From assembly GCA_027483645.1 (NCBI GenBank), contig JAIXUD010000022.1, positions 372,001-436,000 of the forward strand: 64,000 nt of DNA. Reading direction: 5' to 3'. Of the stretch, positions 1 through 8,778 are shown in pieces. Position numbers and translations under genes: made by a program. The notes beneath the pieces are model-generated. The model was not told the DNA's origin and ran no database searches. It worked only from the letters and a program-made list of their open reading frames with translations. The DNA is from Sphingobacteriales bacterium. GTDB lineage: Bacteria > Bacteroidota > Bacteroidia > Chitinophagales > CAIOSU01. Position 1 is the stretch's first letter, and each line of letters starts with the position of its first letter.

Positions 1-1
1 T

Positions 2-1018
2 GTAAATCTTGCTGCCAACGCTAGCGGTGGTTCAGGTACTCCAAGTAACTATTCTTATTCTTGGACTGGTCCTGGTGCTATCACCAGTCCGTTCTCAGCT
101 AATACTGATGTAACATTGGCTCCCGGCAACGGCATCCAGACTTATACCGTTACTGTAATTGATGGAACTGATACTCTTACGAGCTCAGTAACCGTTAACG
201 TACGTGGTATTACCGTGAATTTAGGCAACGATACTACTATCGCTTGTGGTGATAGCATTTTAGGCAGCGCCATAGTTGGTGGTTTCCCGAATGGCGCTAC
301 TTTTAATTGGAGCACCGGTGCAGTTACTTCTACCGATTCTTTGGCCAATGGTACCTTCAGTGTTACTGTTACCAACAATGCTGGTTGCAGTGCAACTGAT
401 AGCAAAGTGGTAAGCTTGAATGTAAGCCAAACGGTTTCATTCACCTCTTCTACCTTCTACAACGGAAACGAAGAAGATACTTTGCCACTTTCTCAAAACC
501 GTGCTTGCTTAGGCGAGACCGTATTGTTTACCAATACCTCATCAGATCTTTCAAATGCATGGGCTTTTGAATGGAGCTATGGCGACGGCAACGGTAGCAT
601 CAACACCAATGGTGTAAGGGCTTACACTGCTGAAGGTGCTTACACTGTGAGCTTAACTGCTAGCAACAGCGCAGGTTGTGTTATCACTTCTGCGCCAGTT
701 ACCGTGAATATTTTGGCAGCCAACCACCCACTTTGTATTGTAGGTATCGCTGAAATTGAGTTGTTGTCTAACATCAGCTTGTTCCCTAACCCTAACACTG
801 GTACCTTCACTGTTGACCTATCTAAGGTTAATGCTGATGACGCTACTGTAATGGTAGTTAACATGTTGGGCCAAGTAGTATACAACAGCAACACCTTCTC
901 AACTGCTGTAGCCCCAGTACAAACTATCGCTATGGAAAATGCCTCTAACGGTATCTACTTCGTTCGCATCACTGCCAACGGTGTAACCGCTACTAGCAAA
1001 ATCAGCGTAGCTAAGTAA
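2..1018 (+). CDS. PKD-domain secreted protein with T9SS type A sorting tail (3' part)
   Basis: This is the C-terminal part of a large secreted protein; the frame is open to the left edge, so the true start lies outside the window. The visible part has Ser/Thr/Gly-rich beta-sandwich repeats, including a PKD-like unit (FEWSYGDGNGS, followed about 30 residues on by AYTVSLTASNSAG). The last ~80 residues form a T9SS type A sorting domain: SLFPNPNTGTFTVDL, then MVVNMLGQVVY, then NGIYFVRI and a basic end. Family knowledge: such proteins pass the Sec system and then the T9SS, and the tail is cleaved on attachment to the cell surface or release. Binding or enzymatic function cannot be told from the visible part. 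A strong terminator follows 23 bases after the stop. Confidence 0.9.
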   Translation, partial: VNLAANASGGSGTPSNYSYSWTGPGAITSPFSANTDVTLAPGNGIQTYTVTVIDGTDTLTSSVTVNVRGITVNLGNDTTIACGDSILGSAIVGGFPNGATFNWSTGAVTSTDSLANGTFSVTVTNNAGCSATDSKVVSLNVSQTVSFTSSTFYNGNEEDTLPLSQNRACLGETVLFTNTSSDLSNAWAFEWSYGDGNGSINTNGVRAYTAEGAYTVSLTASNSAGCVITSAPVTVNILAANHPLCIVGIAEIELLSNISLFPNPNTGTFTVDLSKVNADDATVMVVNMLGQVVYNSNTFSTAVAPVQTIAMENASNGIYFVRITANGVTATSKISVAK

Positions 1019-1040
1019 TAAGAGCTTACAACACTTATAT

Positions 1041-1080
1041 AAGCGCCCTCCCCAGACAATGGGGAGGGCGCTTTGTTTTT
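1041..1080 (+). terminator. Rho-independent terminator after the PKD protein
   Basis: A perfect 14-bp stem (1041-1054 with 1060-1073) with a 5-base loop is followed by a T-rich run ctttgttttt. It ends the transcript of the upstream secreted protein. Confidence 0.9.
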
Positions 1081-1671
1081 GGTATGACGCCAAGGCAATG
1101 CATATCCATTGAAATGGCAGGAAGGTTTAGGTGTTTGCCCCCCATCAGCTAACAAGGCCTCCTATGGACGCTATATGCGCTACCCATAGGCTAGACCAGG
1201 CAAGCTCCGAGCCATCCATTGCTACCAGAAAAAGCGCTTAGTGGCTTCCCGCAAACACGTCTTCAAACTCGACCACGACGAGCAAAGGGATGAGATGATG
1301 CGGAGGGAGGTTTAGTTACGGGGTGCGAGTTACGAGTTGGATATAAAAGCCCAGCATATCACATTGAGCCGAGTAATGTACAAGTGAAAAACAATTTTAG
1401 GGAAAAATCCTAAAACTGAAAGAGAGCATGACATTGATGTTGTAACCCGCGTGTCACATTGAGCGTAGTCGAAATGCGCGAGCGATTGCTTAGCGAGCCG
1501 AAGTTTTTCACGAAGGCGAGCCCCATACGGGCATTGCCTTTGCGATAAGTCCACTCATGCCCCGAGGTGGAAACCTTTGCTGCGAATCATTTACAATATT
1601 CTGTCATAGTGAGCAGAGCCAACTACAACATGCGCGAGCGATTGCTATGCATAATTACCCTAAATAGAGCA
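1081..1671. other. Intergenic region with repeats, no gene seen
   Basis: No convincing gene is present in these ~590 bases. It holds a heptamer array at 1315-1342 (units gttacgg, ggtgcga, gttacga, gttggat), a copy of the gagcgtagtcgaa repeat at 1453-1476, and a degenerate copy of the element found at 4084-4121 (tttttcacgaagg near 1505). The two flanking genes converge here, so it is a 3'-to-3' region. Confidence 0.7.
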
Positions 1672-3633
1672 TTACCGTTTCAGTAGTGTTCTTACCAACT
1701 GATGGGTACCGCCTTCCAGCCTTAAATAGTAGGTGCCCGCTGGCCAAGCACTGGCATCAATGGTGAGCATATAGTTGCCAGCTGGCTGCATACCTTGGTA
1801 TATTTTATCCATCCGTTTGCCTTCGGAGTTGTATATGCCAACAGTCACTTTTTGGGTAGCCGGCAGCACATAGTTTAGGTAACTGAAGTTTTCCACCGGG
1901 TTGGGGTACAGGCTCATCAGCACCGGTTGGGTGCTGGTAACCACTGGCCGAATGTAGGAGATCACCGATGTATCAACAATGCCAACGCTATCGCCGGGGC
2001 TAAAGCCTGGCAGGTTTGGCAGGCCGATAATGGGCTGTACCGCCGAGCCGCCGGGTATGAGGCGGTTGCCGCCGTCAAGGGTTTGCCAGCTACTGCCAAA
2101 AGATTCGGTATAATCGTTCGGGTCGGTAATGTTCCCCACGTACCAAAACTCGCCCTGGGTGCGGGTACTGTTAATATCCAACAGCAGATACCCATGGCTG
2201 GTAATTTCGGCTTTTTTGATGTGCGGGTTGGCGCCAGGGATAAGCTCTTCTACAATTCCGGCGGGCAAGGTTATGGGTGCTCCACCGAAACTGATACCGC
2301 CTTCATCGTAGTTGCCGCCCGATATGCTAGGCACCACCAGCTCCACCAGCAGCGAACCATCGCCATTGGCCGGAGTGTACACGGTGGTGTCGTAGGGGTC
2401 GGGGGCAACGTCCAAAGCAAGGGTAACGTGAAAATCGCCGGTGGCAAATACCACATTGTCGATGTTATTGTCGCTTAGGTGGTTAAAAAACTTGGTCCGC
2501 TCGTACGGGTAGCCGTCCCAGTTTTCAAAGATCAGGGGCACCGGGTCTATGGCGCGCAATTGGGCCAGCATCAACTGGTTGCCCACCACCTTCCACTGTG
2601 CCGAAGTGCCCGAGAGGGTGCTTAAGAACCAGCCCAATTGCTCCGCGCCCATAATGTGGGCACTGGTATCGCTATAGATGGGGTCGTTGGCATCGGCGGC
2701 AAAGCGGTCGCGGTCATAAAGGCGAACGTCAATCAGCACCACATCTAGCAGGTTGCCAAAAGACAGGGTGCGCCAGTTTTTATAAAAGCTATATAGAGTG
2801 GTATCCGGGTCGCGCATGGGGAGCCATTCGCGAGCGGCGGTAACGGCGGCAAACTTACGGTCAAGATAAGGCCCGAAGGCTTGGTTATGCCTGAAGCTGG
2901 TATCGGTAAGCGCATCCACCACTATGTCGTGGTCGTCCCAGATGGTCGCAAAGGGGTGCATTTGATGGCAGCGGCGCAGGTCGGGGTCTAAGTGGTATTG
3001 CGAGTATCGCTGGCGGTAATCCTGTAGGCGGTATATTTCGGCATCGGGCTCGTGTACCCTACCTGGTTGCCCGCCGCCCTGCTCATAAATGTAATCGCCC
3101 AAGTGTATTACTAAGCTAATATCGTTGCGGTCGGCAATCTTGCGGTATGCCTGAAAATACCCCTCTTTGTAATCGGAACAACTGATGGCCACCACCTTAA
3201 TGCGATCCACATTACCTACCGGGGCGGTTTTGGTTCTGCCAGTAATGGAAACCATGCTATCGGTTATAAAGCGGTAATAATAGTAGGTGTTGGCTTGCAA
3301 ATCGGTTACATCCACCTTTACCGTATAGTCTCTGCTGGCATCGGTAACCACACTGTCGGTTTCGATAATCTGGTTGAAAGCCAAGTCGGTAGCCACCTGC
3401 CAAGTAACGGAAACCGGCTGGCTGAGCGTATCGTCCGGCGTCACTCGGGTCCAGATGATAACGGCAGTGGGCAATGGATCGCCAGAGGCCACCCCATGGT
3501 AGAACGGCTTAAGCGCGGGGTCAATCAGGTTGCTATCAATTTTGTTGGCATCGCGGCTCACACTATACAGTTGCGCTTGGGCAACAACGCTTGCTAAAAG
3601 TAACAGCCCGACTAAAAATCCTGATAATTTCAT
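1672..3633 (-). CDS. PhoD-like alkaline phosphatase/phosphodiesterase with T9SS tail
   Basis: Secreted metallophosphatase of the PhoD family (calcineurin-like fold, Fe/Ca type in known members), releasing phosphate from organic esters outside the cell. ATG at 3633 begins a clear signal peptide (MKLSGFLVGLLLLASVVAQA); a TTG three codons upstream is less likely. The N-terminal PhoD_N beta domain (FYHGVASGDPLPTAVIIWTR) is followed by the catalytic domain with HLGDYIYE, the hallmark WDDHDI and ATGDFHVTLA. The last ~75 residues are a T9SS type A domain (SLYPNPVENFSY, AGTYYLRLEGG). The gene converges on the upstream PKD protein and is monocistronic. The family call is firm; the substrate is not known. 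Confidence 0.93.
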   Translation of the reverse strand: MKLSGFLVGLLLLASVVAQAQLYSVSRDANKIDSNLIDPALKPFYHGVASGDPLPTAVIIWTRVTPDDTLSQPVSVTWQVATDLAFNQIIETDSVVTDASRDYTVKVDVTDLQANTYYYYRFITDSMVSITGRTKTAPVGNVDRIKVVAISCSDYKEGYFQAYRKIADRNDISLVIHLGDYIYEQGGGQPGRVHEPDAEIYRLQDYRQRYSQYHLDPDLRRCHQMHPFATIWDDHDIVVDALTDTSFRHNQAFGPYLDRKFAAVTAAREWLPMRDPDTTLYSFYKNWRTLSFGNLLDVVLIDVRLYDRDRFAADANDPIYSDTSAHIMGAEQLGWFLSTLSGTSAQWKVVGNQLMLAQLRAIDPVPLIFENWDGYPYERTKFFNHLSDNNIDNVVFATGDFHVTLALDVAPDPYDTTVYTPANGDGSLLVELVVPSISGGNYDEGGISFGGAPITLPAGIVEELIPGANPHIKKAEITSHGYLLLDINSTRTQGEFWYVGNITDPNDYTESFGSSWQTLDGGNRLIPGGSAVQPIIGLPNLPGFSPGDSVGIVDTSVISYIRPVVTSTQPVLMSLYPNPVENFSYLNYVLPATQKVTVGIYNSEGKRMDKIYQGMQPAGNYMLTIDASAWPAGTYYLRLEGGTHQLVRTLLKR

Positions 3634-3796
3634 GGTAAGCAATATTTTCCTCTAAAATAGGGAAAGTCTGTTATCCGAGTGTTAATGCTGTGCAAGTGTT
3701 AATGCCATATGTGCTATAGGCAGTGCATTTATAATAGCTTTGAACATGTTACGTGGACCAGTAAATAATGGTCGCATGAAAAGTCACAAGCAAATG

Positions 3797-3950
3797 CTTG
3801 CGCCAGATGGGGGGAATTTGTCTTGTGTCTTGCGTCTTGTGTCTTGCGTCTCCCCCCCATCTGGCCCAAGTATGTTCCGTTATATTTAGCCCCATCTAGC
3901 TTAAGTATGCTACGTATATCTGGCGCAAGTTTTTCTCCATCTGGCGCCAG
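3797..3950. repeat. Five dispersed copies of a 14-bp motif like CCATCTGGCGCAAG
   Basis: Copies lie at 3797-3810 (minus orientation), 3857-3870, 3892-3905, 3916-3929 and 3937-3950. They differ at one to four positions and are unevenly spaced, which is unlike a CRISPR. The last copy contains the palindrome tggcgcca. Confidence 0.65.
3822..3849. repeat. Heptamer array, cttgtgt/cttgcgt type
   Basis: Four contiguous 7-base units alternate cttgtgt and cttgcgt exactly. The same units recur in either orientation at 13633, 19971, 27997, 32718, 32814 and 62463. Confidence 0.85.
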
Positions 3951-4083
3951 TTTTAACTGGTGCCTTTTTATGTCGTCAGTGTTTACTGGCGCACGTAACA
4001 TGTACAAGGTTGCCGAGAGTGACGCTCCCCAACCCCGCACAACCCCCACCCACAAAACCTCACCTTCACTACCCGCACCCGGC

Positions 4084-4185
4084 ACTCCTTCGTGAAAAAC
4101 TACGGAGTGCAATGCAATCGCTTGCACCCTTCGACAGAGCCTGCCCTGAGCTTTTGTCGAAGGGGCTCAGGATGACCCGCGGGTT
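4084..4185. repeat. Composite palindromic repeat, copy 1
   Basis: The first 38 bases (4084-4121) match the reverse complement of 15042-15079 at 37 of 38 positions. They contain arms actcc...ggagt around ttcgtgaaaaactac. A second hairpin follows (cccttcgac ... gtcgaaggg) that also has its counterpart next to copy 2. Confidence 0.8.
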
Positions 4186-4248
4186 TCCACCCCTCACCCA
4201 ACCTCTCCCAAAAGGAGAGGGGCTTGCTTCACTGCTCTTGCAATCTTC

Positions 4249-4283
4249 AACTCGTAACCCGTAACTCGCAACTCGTAACTGGG
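4249..4283. repeat. Heptamer array, aactcgt/aacccgt type
   Basis: Five 7-base units (aactcgt, aacccgt, aactcgc, aactcgt, aactggg) end next to the mutB stop. Complementary-strand versions of the same flavour occur at 1315, 6431 and 18065. Confidence 0.8.
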
Positions 4284-4285
4284 AC

Positions 4286-6424
4286 TTACTTCACCCCCTC
4301 AATCAACCGTTCCAAAATCTTCTCCGCCGCATCGGCAATCACCGTACCGGGTCCAAAAATGAACGATACCCCGGCATCAAACAAAAATTGGTAATCCTGC
4401 TGGGGGATGACGCCCCCGGCGACTACCATGATGTCGCCGCGGCCGAGGGACTGGAGCTCGGCGATTACTTGGGGCACGAGGGTTTTGTGGCCCGCGGCTA
4501 GGCTGCTTACGCCCAGTATATGCACGTCGTTTTCCACGGCTTGGCGGGCGGCCTCTGCTGGGGTTTGGAAGAGCGGGCCAATGTCCACATCGAAGCCCAG
4601 GTCGGCAAAGCTGGTGGCTATTACCTTGGCACCGCGGTCGTGGCCGTCTTGGCCCATTTTAGCCACCATTACGCGCGGTCGGCGGCCCTCCAGTTCGGCA
4701 AAGCGGTCGGCCAGTTCACGTACTTTCATAAACAGTTGGTTGTGTATGTTCTCGGCCGCGTACACGCCGCTAATGCTGCGTATGGTGGCTTGGTAGCGGC
4801 CATACACCGCCTCTAGCGCAGTGCTTATCTCGCCCAGCGTGGCGCGGTTGCGGGCTGCCTCCACGGCCAGCGCCAGCAGGTTGCCTTCTCCGGTGCGGGC
4901 ACTTTCCGTAAGGGCGGTAAGGCATTGCTGTACCGCTTCGGGGTTGCGCTCGGCCTTTAGTTTATTCAAGCGGGCAATCTGGCTGCGGCGCACCTCGTCG
5001 TTGTCCACGTCGCGTATATCAATCTGCTCCTGGGCATCCAGCTTGTAGGCGTTCACGCCCACTATCACCTCTTGGCCGCTATCAATGCGGGCCTGCTTGC
5101 GTGCTGCCGCCTCTTCAATGCGCATCTTCGGCAGGCCGGTCTCAATGGCCTTGGCCATGCCGCCAAGGGCTTCCACCTCCTGTATCAGCGTCCACGCCTT
5201 TTGGGCCAGCTCGTTGGTAAGGTGCTCCACATAGTGCGATCCGCCCCAAGGGTCCACCACACGGGTTATGTTGGTCTCCTTTTGTAGGTATATCTGCGTG
5301 TCGCGGGCAATTTTGGCCGAGAAGTCGGTGGGCAGCGCAATGGCCTCGTCGAAACTGTTGGTATGCAACGATTGCGTACCGCCCAGCGCGGCAGCCATGG
5401 CCTCAATGCAGGTGCGCGCCACGTTGTTGAAAGGGTCTTGCTCGGTAAGGCTCCAACCGCTGGTTTGGCAGTGGGTGCGCAGTATCAGGCTCTTGTCGTC
5501 TTTGGGGTTGAACTGCTTGATGAGCTTGGCCCACAGCATGCGGGCTGCGCGCATTTTGGCAATCTCCATAAAGTGGTTCATGCCGATGCCCCAGAAGAAC
5601 GAAAGGCGCGGCGCGAAGTCGTCGATATCCAGCCCCGCGGCAATACCTGTGCGGATGTACTCCAGGCCGTCGGCGAGGGTGTAGGCCAGCTCAATATCGG
5701 CGGTGGCACCGGCCTCGTGCATGTGGTAGCCGCTGATGCTGATGCTGTTGAACTTCGGCATGTGGCGGCTGGTGTAGGCAAATATATCGGCAATGATGCG
5801 CATGCTGGGCCCGGGCGGGTATATGTAGGTGTTGCGCACCATAAACTCTTTGAGGATGTCGTTTTGGATGGTGCCGCTCAGTTGGTGCAGCGGCACGCCC
5901 TGCTCTTCGGCGGCGGCGATGTAGAAGGCCATGATGGGCAGTACGGCGCCGTTCATGGTCATGCTTACGCTCATCTCGTCCAGCGGTATCTGGTCAAAAA
6001 GGATTTTCATATCCAGCACGCTGTCGATGGCTACGCCGGCCTTGCCTACGTCGCCCACCACGCGCTCGTGGTCGCTATCGTAGCCGCGGTGGGTGGCCAG
6101 GTCGAACGCTACGGAAAGGCCCTTTTGCCCGCCCGCCAGGTTTCGGCGGTAGAAGGCGTTGCTCTCTTCGGCAGTGCTGAAACCGGCGTACTGCCGTATC
6201 GTCCATGGGCGCACTACATACATAGTGCTATATGGCCCGCGTAGGTACGGCGCCAGCCCCGCGGCGTAGTGCAGATGCTGCAGGTGCTCGCTATCCGCGG
6301 CGGTGTAGAGCCCTTTCACGGGATTGCCTTCGGCAGTTTGCCATGGCGCACGGGTGGGTGCTTCGGGTTGGGGGAGCTGCGCTAGGGCGGTTTTTATATC
6401 AATCTTGCTGAAGTCGGGATGCAC
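4286..6424 (-). CDS. mutB: Methylmalonyl-CoA mutase, large (catalytic) subunit
   Basis: Adenosylcobalamin-dependent isomerase that interconverts (R)-methylmalonyl-CoA and succinyl-CoA, linking propionate and odd-chain metabolism to the TCA cycle. At 712 residues it has the usual length of the alpha subunit. The N-terminal TIM-barrel domain shows [20 protein letters not shown] and [13 protein letters not shown]. The C-terminal B12-binding domain carries DGHDRG with the cobalt-ligand histidine at residue 595, followed by the usual [12 protein letters not shown] segment. The small subunit, often adjacent in Bacteroidota, is not next to it here; it may lie elsewhere. The start ATG lies just beyond a heptamer array on its upstream side. 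Confidence 0.96.
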   Translation of the reverse strand: MHPDFSKIDIKTALAQLPQPEAPTRAPWQTAEGNPVKGLYTAADSEHLQHLHYAAGLAPYLRGPYSTMYVVRPWTIRQYAGFSTAEESNAFYRRNLAGGQKGLSVAFDLATHRGYDSDHERVVGDVGKAGVAIDSVLDMKILFDQIPLDEMSVSMTMNGAVLPIMAFYIAAAEEQGVPLHQLSGTIQNDILKEFMVRNTYIYPPGPSMRIIADIFAYTSRHMPKFNSISISGYHMHEAGATADIELAYTLADGLEYIRTGIAAGLDIDDFAPRLSFFWGIGMNHFMEIAKMRAARMLWAKLIKQFNPKDDKSLILRTHCQTSGWSLTEQDPFNNVARTCIEAMAAALGGTQSLHTNSFDEAIALPTDFSAKIARDTQIYLQKETNITRVVDPWGGSHYVEHLTNELAQKAWTLIQEVEALGGMAKAIETGLPKMRIEEAAARKQARIDSGQEVIVGVNAYKLDAQEQIDIRDVDNDEVRRSQIARLNKLKAERNPEAVQQCLTALTESARTGEGNLLALAVEAARNRATLGEISTALEAVYGRYQATIRSISGVYAAENIHNQLFMKVRELADRFAELEGRRPRVMVAKMGQDGHDRGAKVIATSFADLGFDVDIGPLFQTPAEAARQAVENDVHILGVSSLAAGHKTLVPQVIAELQSLGRGDIMVVAGGVIPQQDYQFLFDAGVSFIFGPGTVIADAAEKILERLIEGVK

Positions 6425-6493
6425 GGTATTGGTTGCGGGTTACGAGTTACGCACTTCGGCTACGCTCAGTGTGACAATAGTTGCGTTTTTTGT

Positions 6494-6521
6494 GGTCGGT
6501 CGTCCGTTGTCCGTCGTCCAT
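6494..6521. repeat. Heptamer array, cgtccgt/cgtccat type
   Basis: Four contiguous 7-base units: ggtcggt, cgtccgt, tgtccgt, cgtccat. Same flavour as 31254, 56033 and 57548. Confidence 0.8.
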
Positions 6522-6731
6522 ACAGCTAAGATAGGGAGTTTGGGCGAAAAGCAGTTGTCATGTGGAGCCAGAGGCTCAATGACTCAGCCACCGCGCGCTT
6601 GGAAGCGCGGGTGAACAACAGTGTTTTGTGTGGTGTTGTGTACGTCGGGCGGTGCCCGACGCTAACGGTACATATCCCCCCTGGGGAAGACCGTATGCCG
6701 AGATCTAGTGGCTCGCGCTATTGATATTGCT

Positions 6732-6766
6732 GTGGACCGTGGACTGTCGACCATCGACCGTCGCCC
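6732..6766. repeat. Heptamer array, gtggacc/gtcgacc type
   Basis: Five contiguous 7-base units: gtggacc, gtggact, gtcgacc, atcgacc, gtcgccc. It lies about 25 bases upstream of the candidate promoter of the DsbA-like gene. Confidence 0.8.
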
Positions 6767-6791
6767 ATTAACCACCTATTTCCCCAACTTA

Positions 6792-6822
6792 TTGCAAAAG
6801 CCTCCACCAATGCCGACCTTTG
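6792..6822 (+). promoter_or_regulatory. Candidate Bacteroidota promoter of the DsbA-like gene
   Basis: ttg at 6792-6794, a 20-base spacer, then gacctttg at 6815-6822, close to the Bacteroidota -33 TTG / -7 TAnnTTTG pattern (first base of the -7 box is off). It predicts a leader of about 35 bases before 6860. Confidence 0.45.
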
Positions 6823-6859
6823 TAAGAAGAGAACGCATTTCACTATAAATCGTTGGCAA

Positions 6860-7855
6860 TTGATAAAGGTAATATGCCACATACTATTACTGGCAATGGT
6901 TTCGCTGGGCAGCACCGGTTGTTCGGCACAAAACGGAAAGAAGATGAACGATCAAAACAACCCCTTACTGTGCGACCCTGTTGAAGGTTGCGTAATGCCT
7001 GGCCATAGCACCGCCACGGGCAACCAACCAGTAACTACCAGTACCAAGCCGGTGAAGATTATATATTTTACCGACCCCATCTGCTCCTCGTGCTGGGGCA
7101 TTGAGCCGCAACTGCGCAGGTTGAAGTTGGAATACGGTGCCTTTGTCGAAATTGAATATCACATGGGTGGCCTGCTGCCGGACTGGAGCTACAACAGTGG
7201 CGGCATCAGCAAACCATCGGATGTGGCGCACCACTGGGACGAGGTGAGCCTCCACTACCAAATGCCGATTGATGGTGACGTATGGCTGGAAGACCCGCTG
7301 CACTCGTCGTACCCGCCGTCCATTGCCTTTAAGGCTGCGCAAATGCAGGATGGGCATAAGGCGATATTGTTCTTAAGAGAGATTAGGGAAATGGTTTTCT
7401 TGCAGAAGAAGAACATCACCAAGTGGGAGCACTTATCGGCAGCGGCTATTAAGGTGGGGCTGGATGTAGAGCAACTGAAACAAGACTATGAGAACCAAGC
7501 TAAAGCGCTCTTCCAAGCCGACTTGGACCTAGCCAAGCAATACGGCGTAAGGGGCTTTCCCACGCTGTTTATTACCGATGGGCAGGGCCAAACTGAGAAA
7601 GTATATGGTGTAAGGCCCTACAGCGAGTTTGAAGCTGCCATCAGCAAGGTGTATCCTCAGGCCGAGCGGCTGCCCTACGACAAGAGTTGGGAAGGCCTTT
7701 TTGCCAAATACCCAACCCTCACCACCCGCGAGTTTGCTGAGCTGAGCGATGTAACCATACCACAAGCGGAGGCCACACTGGCGAAGCTGGCCCAGGAGGG
7801 CAAGTTGACGAAGTTTGATACCAAGAATGGGCCTATTTGGATTAAGAAAGGCTAA
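6860..7855 (+). CDS. DsbA-family thioredoxin-fold lipoprotein
   Basis: Thiol oxidoreductase-like protein of the DsbA/FrnE/YjbH group. The start is a TTG at 6860, the only start that gives a complete lipoprotein signal peptide (ICHILLLAMVSLGSTGC; lipobox STGC, lipidated Cys near residue 21). The thioredoxin motif is C75-S-S-C78 in FTDPICSSCWGIEP, followed by a helical insertion and the cis-Pro segment GVRGFPTLFI. A C-terminal region of ~80 residues (TLTTREFAELSDVTIPQAEATLAKLAQEG) resembles a winged-helix-like segment. Probably periplasmic and membrane-anchored; whether it oxidises, reduces or isomerises disulfides cannot be told. It is not part of an obvious operon. Confidence 0.85.
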   Translation: MIKVICHILLLAMVSLGSTGCSAQNGKKMNDQNNPLLCDPVEGCVMPGHSTATGNQPVTTSTKPVKIIYFTDPICSSCWGIEPQLRRLKLEYGAFVEIEYHMGGLLPDWSYNSGGISKPSDVAHHWDEVSLHYQMPIDGDVWLEDPLHSSYPPSIAFKAAQMQDGHKAILFLREIREMVFLQKKNITKWEHLSAAAIKVGLDVEQLKQDYENQAKALFQADLDLAKQYGVRGFPTLFITDGQGQTEKVYGVRPYSEFEAAISKVYPQAERLPYDKSWEGLFAKYPTLTTREFAELSDVTIPQAEATLAKLAQEGKLTKFDTKNGPIWIKKG

Positions 7856-8075
7856 CTAAAAATTGAAAATTGCGGTGGTCTATGGCCATTATTCAGGGTA
7901 CTTAACCGGTTCTCTTGTTTAAAAATTAGGTTAATATATTGTTAACCTGTTTTGGGGTGTTTCTGGTCTGCAGAAGTAATTAATATTACTGATATTGTAC
8001 TCCTAATTTGAAGCCAAAAATATCCATGAACCTTATTTGCTTTTCGTTGTTTACAGTTCCTAAATCATCCAACGC

Positions 8076-8768
8076 ATGATTGCGAAACTGGAAGGGGTAT
8101 CCAAAGAATACAAGGTAGGAGATCAAATCATCACGGCCTTACAACCCACCGATTTGACCATTAACAACAATGAGCTCACGCTCATTATTGGCCCCTCAGG
8201 TTCAGGAAAAACCACCTTGCTATCATTACTCGGCTGCGTAATATACCCTAGTACGGGCAAGCTGTGGGTAAACGGTGAATTGGTGAACGAGTTGAGCGAA
8301 AAACAACTGGCCAACCTACGGTTGAATAATATAGGCTTCGTGTTTCAAAATTTTAACTTACTGGCACCCTTAAACGCCGAAGACAATGTGATGATGCCAT
8401 TGCGACTGATGGGCGTAGGTGACAAAGAGGCCCGACAACGCACCAAAGCTGCACTGGAACTGGTGGGCATGATGGACCGCAAGCGCAACCTACCCAAACA
8501 ACTATCAGGAGGGCAGCAGCAACGGATAGCCATTGCGCGTGCCTTGGTTACCGAACCTAAACTGGTACTATGCGATGAGCCTACCGCATCGCTGGATAAG
8601 GACTCGCTAAAAGTAGTGATGGGCGAGCTGCGCAGCTTGGCCGATAGGGGCAAGGCCGTAGCGGTTGTAACCCACGACCCGAGATTAAAAGAATATGCCC
8701 ATAGGGTATTGGCCGTGAACAATGGCATTGTTACCGAAGAAAACATCAACGCAGACCTTTTTCATTGA
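8076..8768 (+). CDS. ABC transporter ATP-binding protein (MacB/LolD/DevA type)
   Basis: Cytoplasmic ATPase of a type VII-like ABC exporter. At 230 residues it has the usual length. Walker A is GPSGSGKTTLL (near residue 40), the Q-loop is FVFQNFNLL, the ABC signature is LSGGQQQRIAIARAL and Walker B is LVLCDEPTASLD. It is the first of four genes (ATPase, fusion protein at 8779, permease at 9745, TolC at 10880) separated by 10 bases or fewer, which together form a complete tripartite exporter across both membranes. Substrate unknown; in this architecture lipids, peptides and antibiotics are all known cargoes. Confidence 0.93.
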   Translation: MIAKLEGVSKEYKVGDQIITALQPTDLTINNNELTLIIGPSGSGKTTLLSLLGCVIYPSTGKLWVNGELVNELSEKQLANLRLNNIGFVFQNFNLLAPLNAEDNVMMPLRLMGVGDKEARQRTKAALELVGMMDRKRNLPKQLSGGQQQRIAIARALVTEPKLVLCDEPTASLDKDSLKVVMGELRSLADRGKAVAVVTHDPRLKEYAHRVLAVNNGIVTEENINADLFH

Positions 8769-8778
8769 AAACCACTTT

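Larger units (their letters stand above)
3634..4285. other. Intergenic region dense in short repeats, no gene seen
   Basis: The ~650 bases between phoD and mutB hold five copies of a CCATCTGGCGCAAG-like 14-mer (3797-3950), two heptamer arrays (3822-3849 and 4249-4283) and a composite palindromic element (4084-4185) with a second copy near 15 kb. A 132-codon open frame on the minus strand runs through the repeats and has no family features, so I do not count it as a gene. Confidence 0.7.
6425..6859. other. Intergenic region with three heptamer arrays and a promoter
   Basis: Divergent gap between mutB and the DsbA-like gene. It contains heptamer arrays at 6431-6451 (ggttgcg, ggttacg, agttacg), 6494-6521 (ggtcggt, cgtccgt, tgtccgt, cgtccat) and 6732-6766 (gtggacc, gtggact, gtcgacc, atcgacc, gtcgccc), and an inverted copy of the gagcgtagtcgaa motif at 6452-6476. 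No gene is seen. Confidence 0.7.

Noticed and set aside
1330-1554. 74-codon minus-strand frame after the PKD gene
   Set aside because: It runs through palindromic repeats and has no recognisable features.
3822-3849. Heptamer arrays as CRISPR or tRNA-related repeats
   Set aside because: Units are contiguous without spacers and have no cloverleaf or stem structure.
3729-4127. 132-codon minus-strand frame between phoD and mutB
   Set aside because: It is built from heptamer arrays, the 14-mer cluster and a palindromic repeat, and has no domain or signal pattern.
5363-6244. Long open frame (293 codons) on the plus strand inside mutB
   Set aside because: It is the antisense of a firmly identified, G/C-rich coding sequence and has no family features; codon bias of the real gene keeps the opposite strand open.
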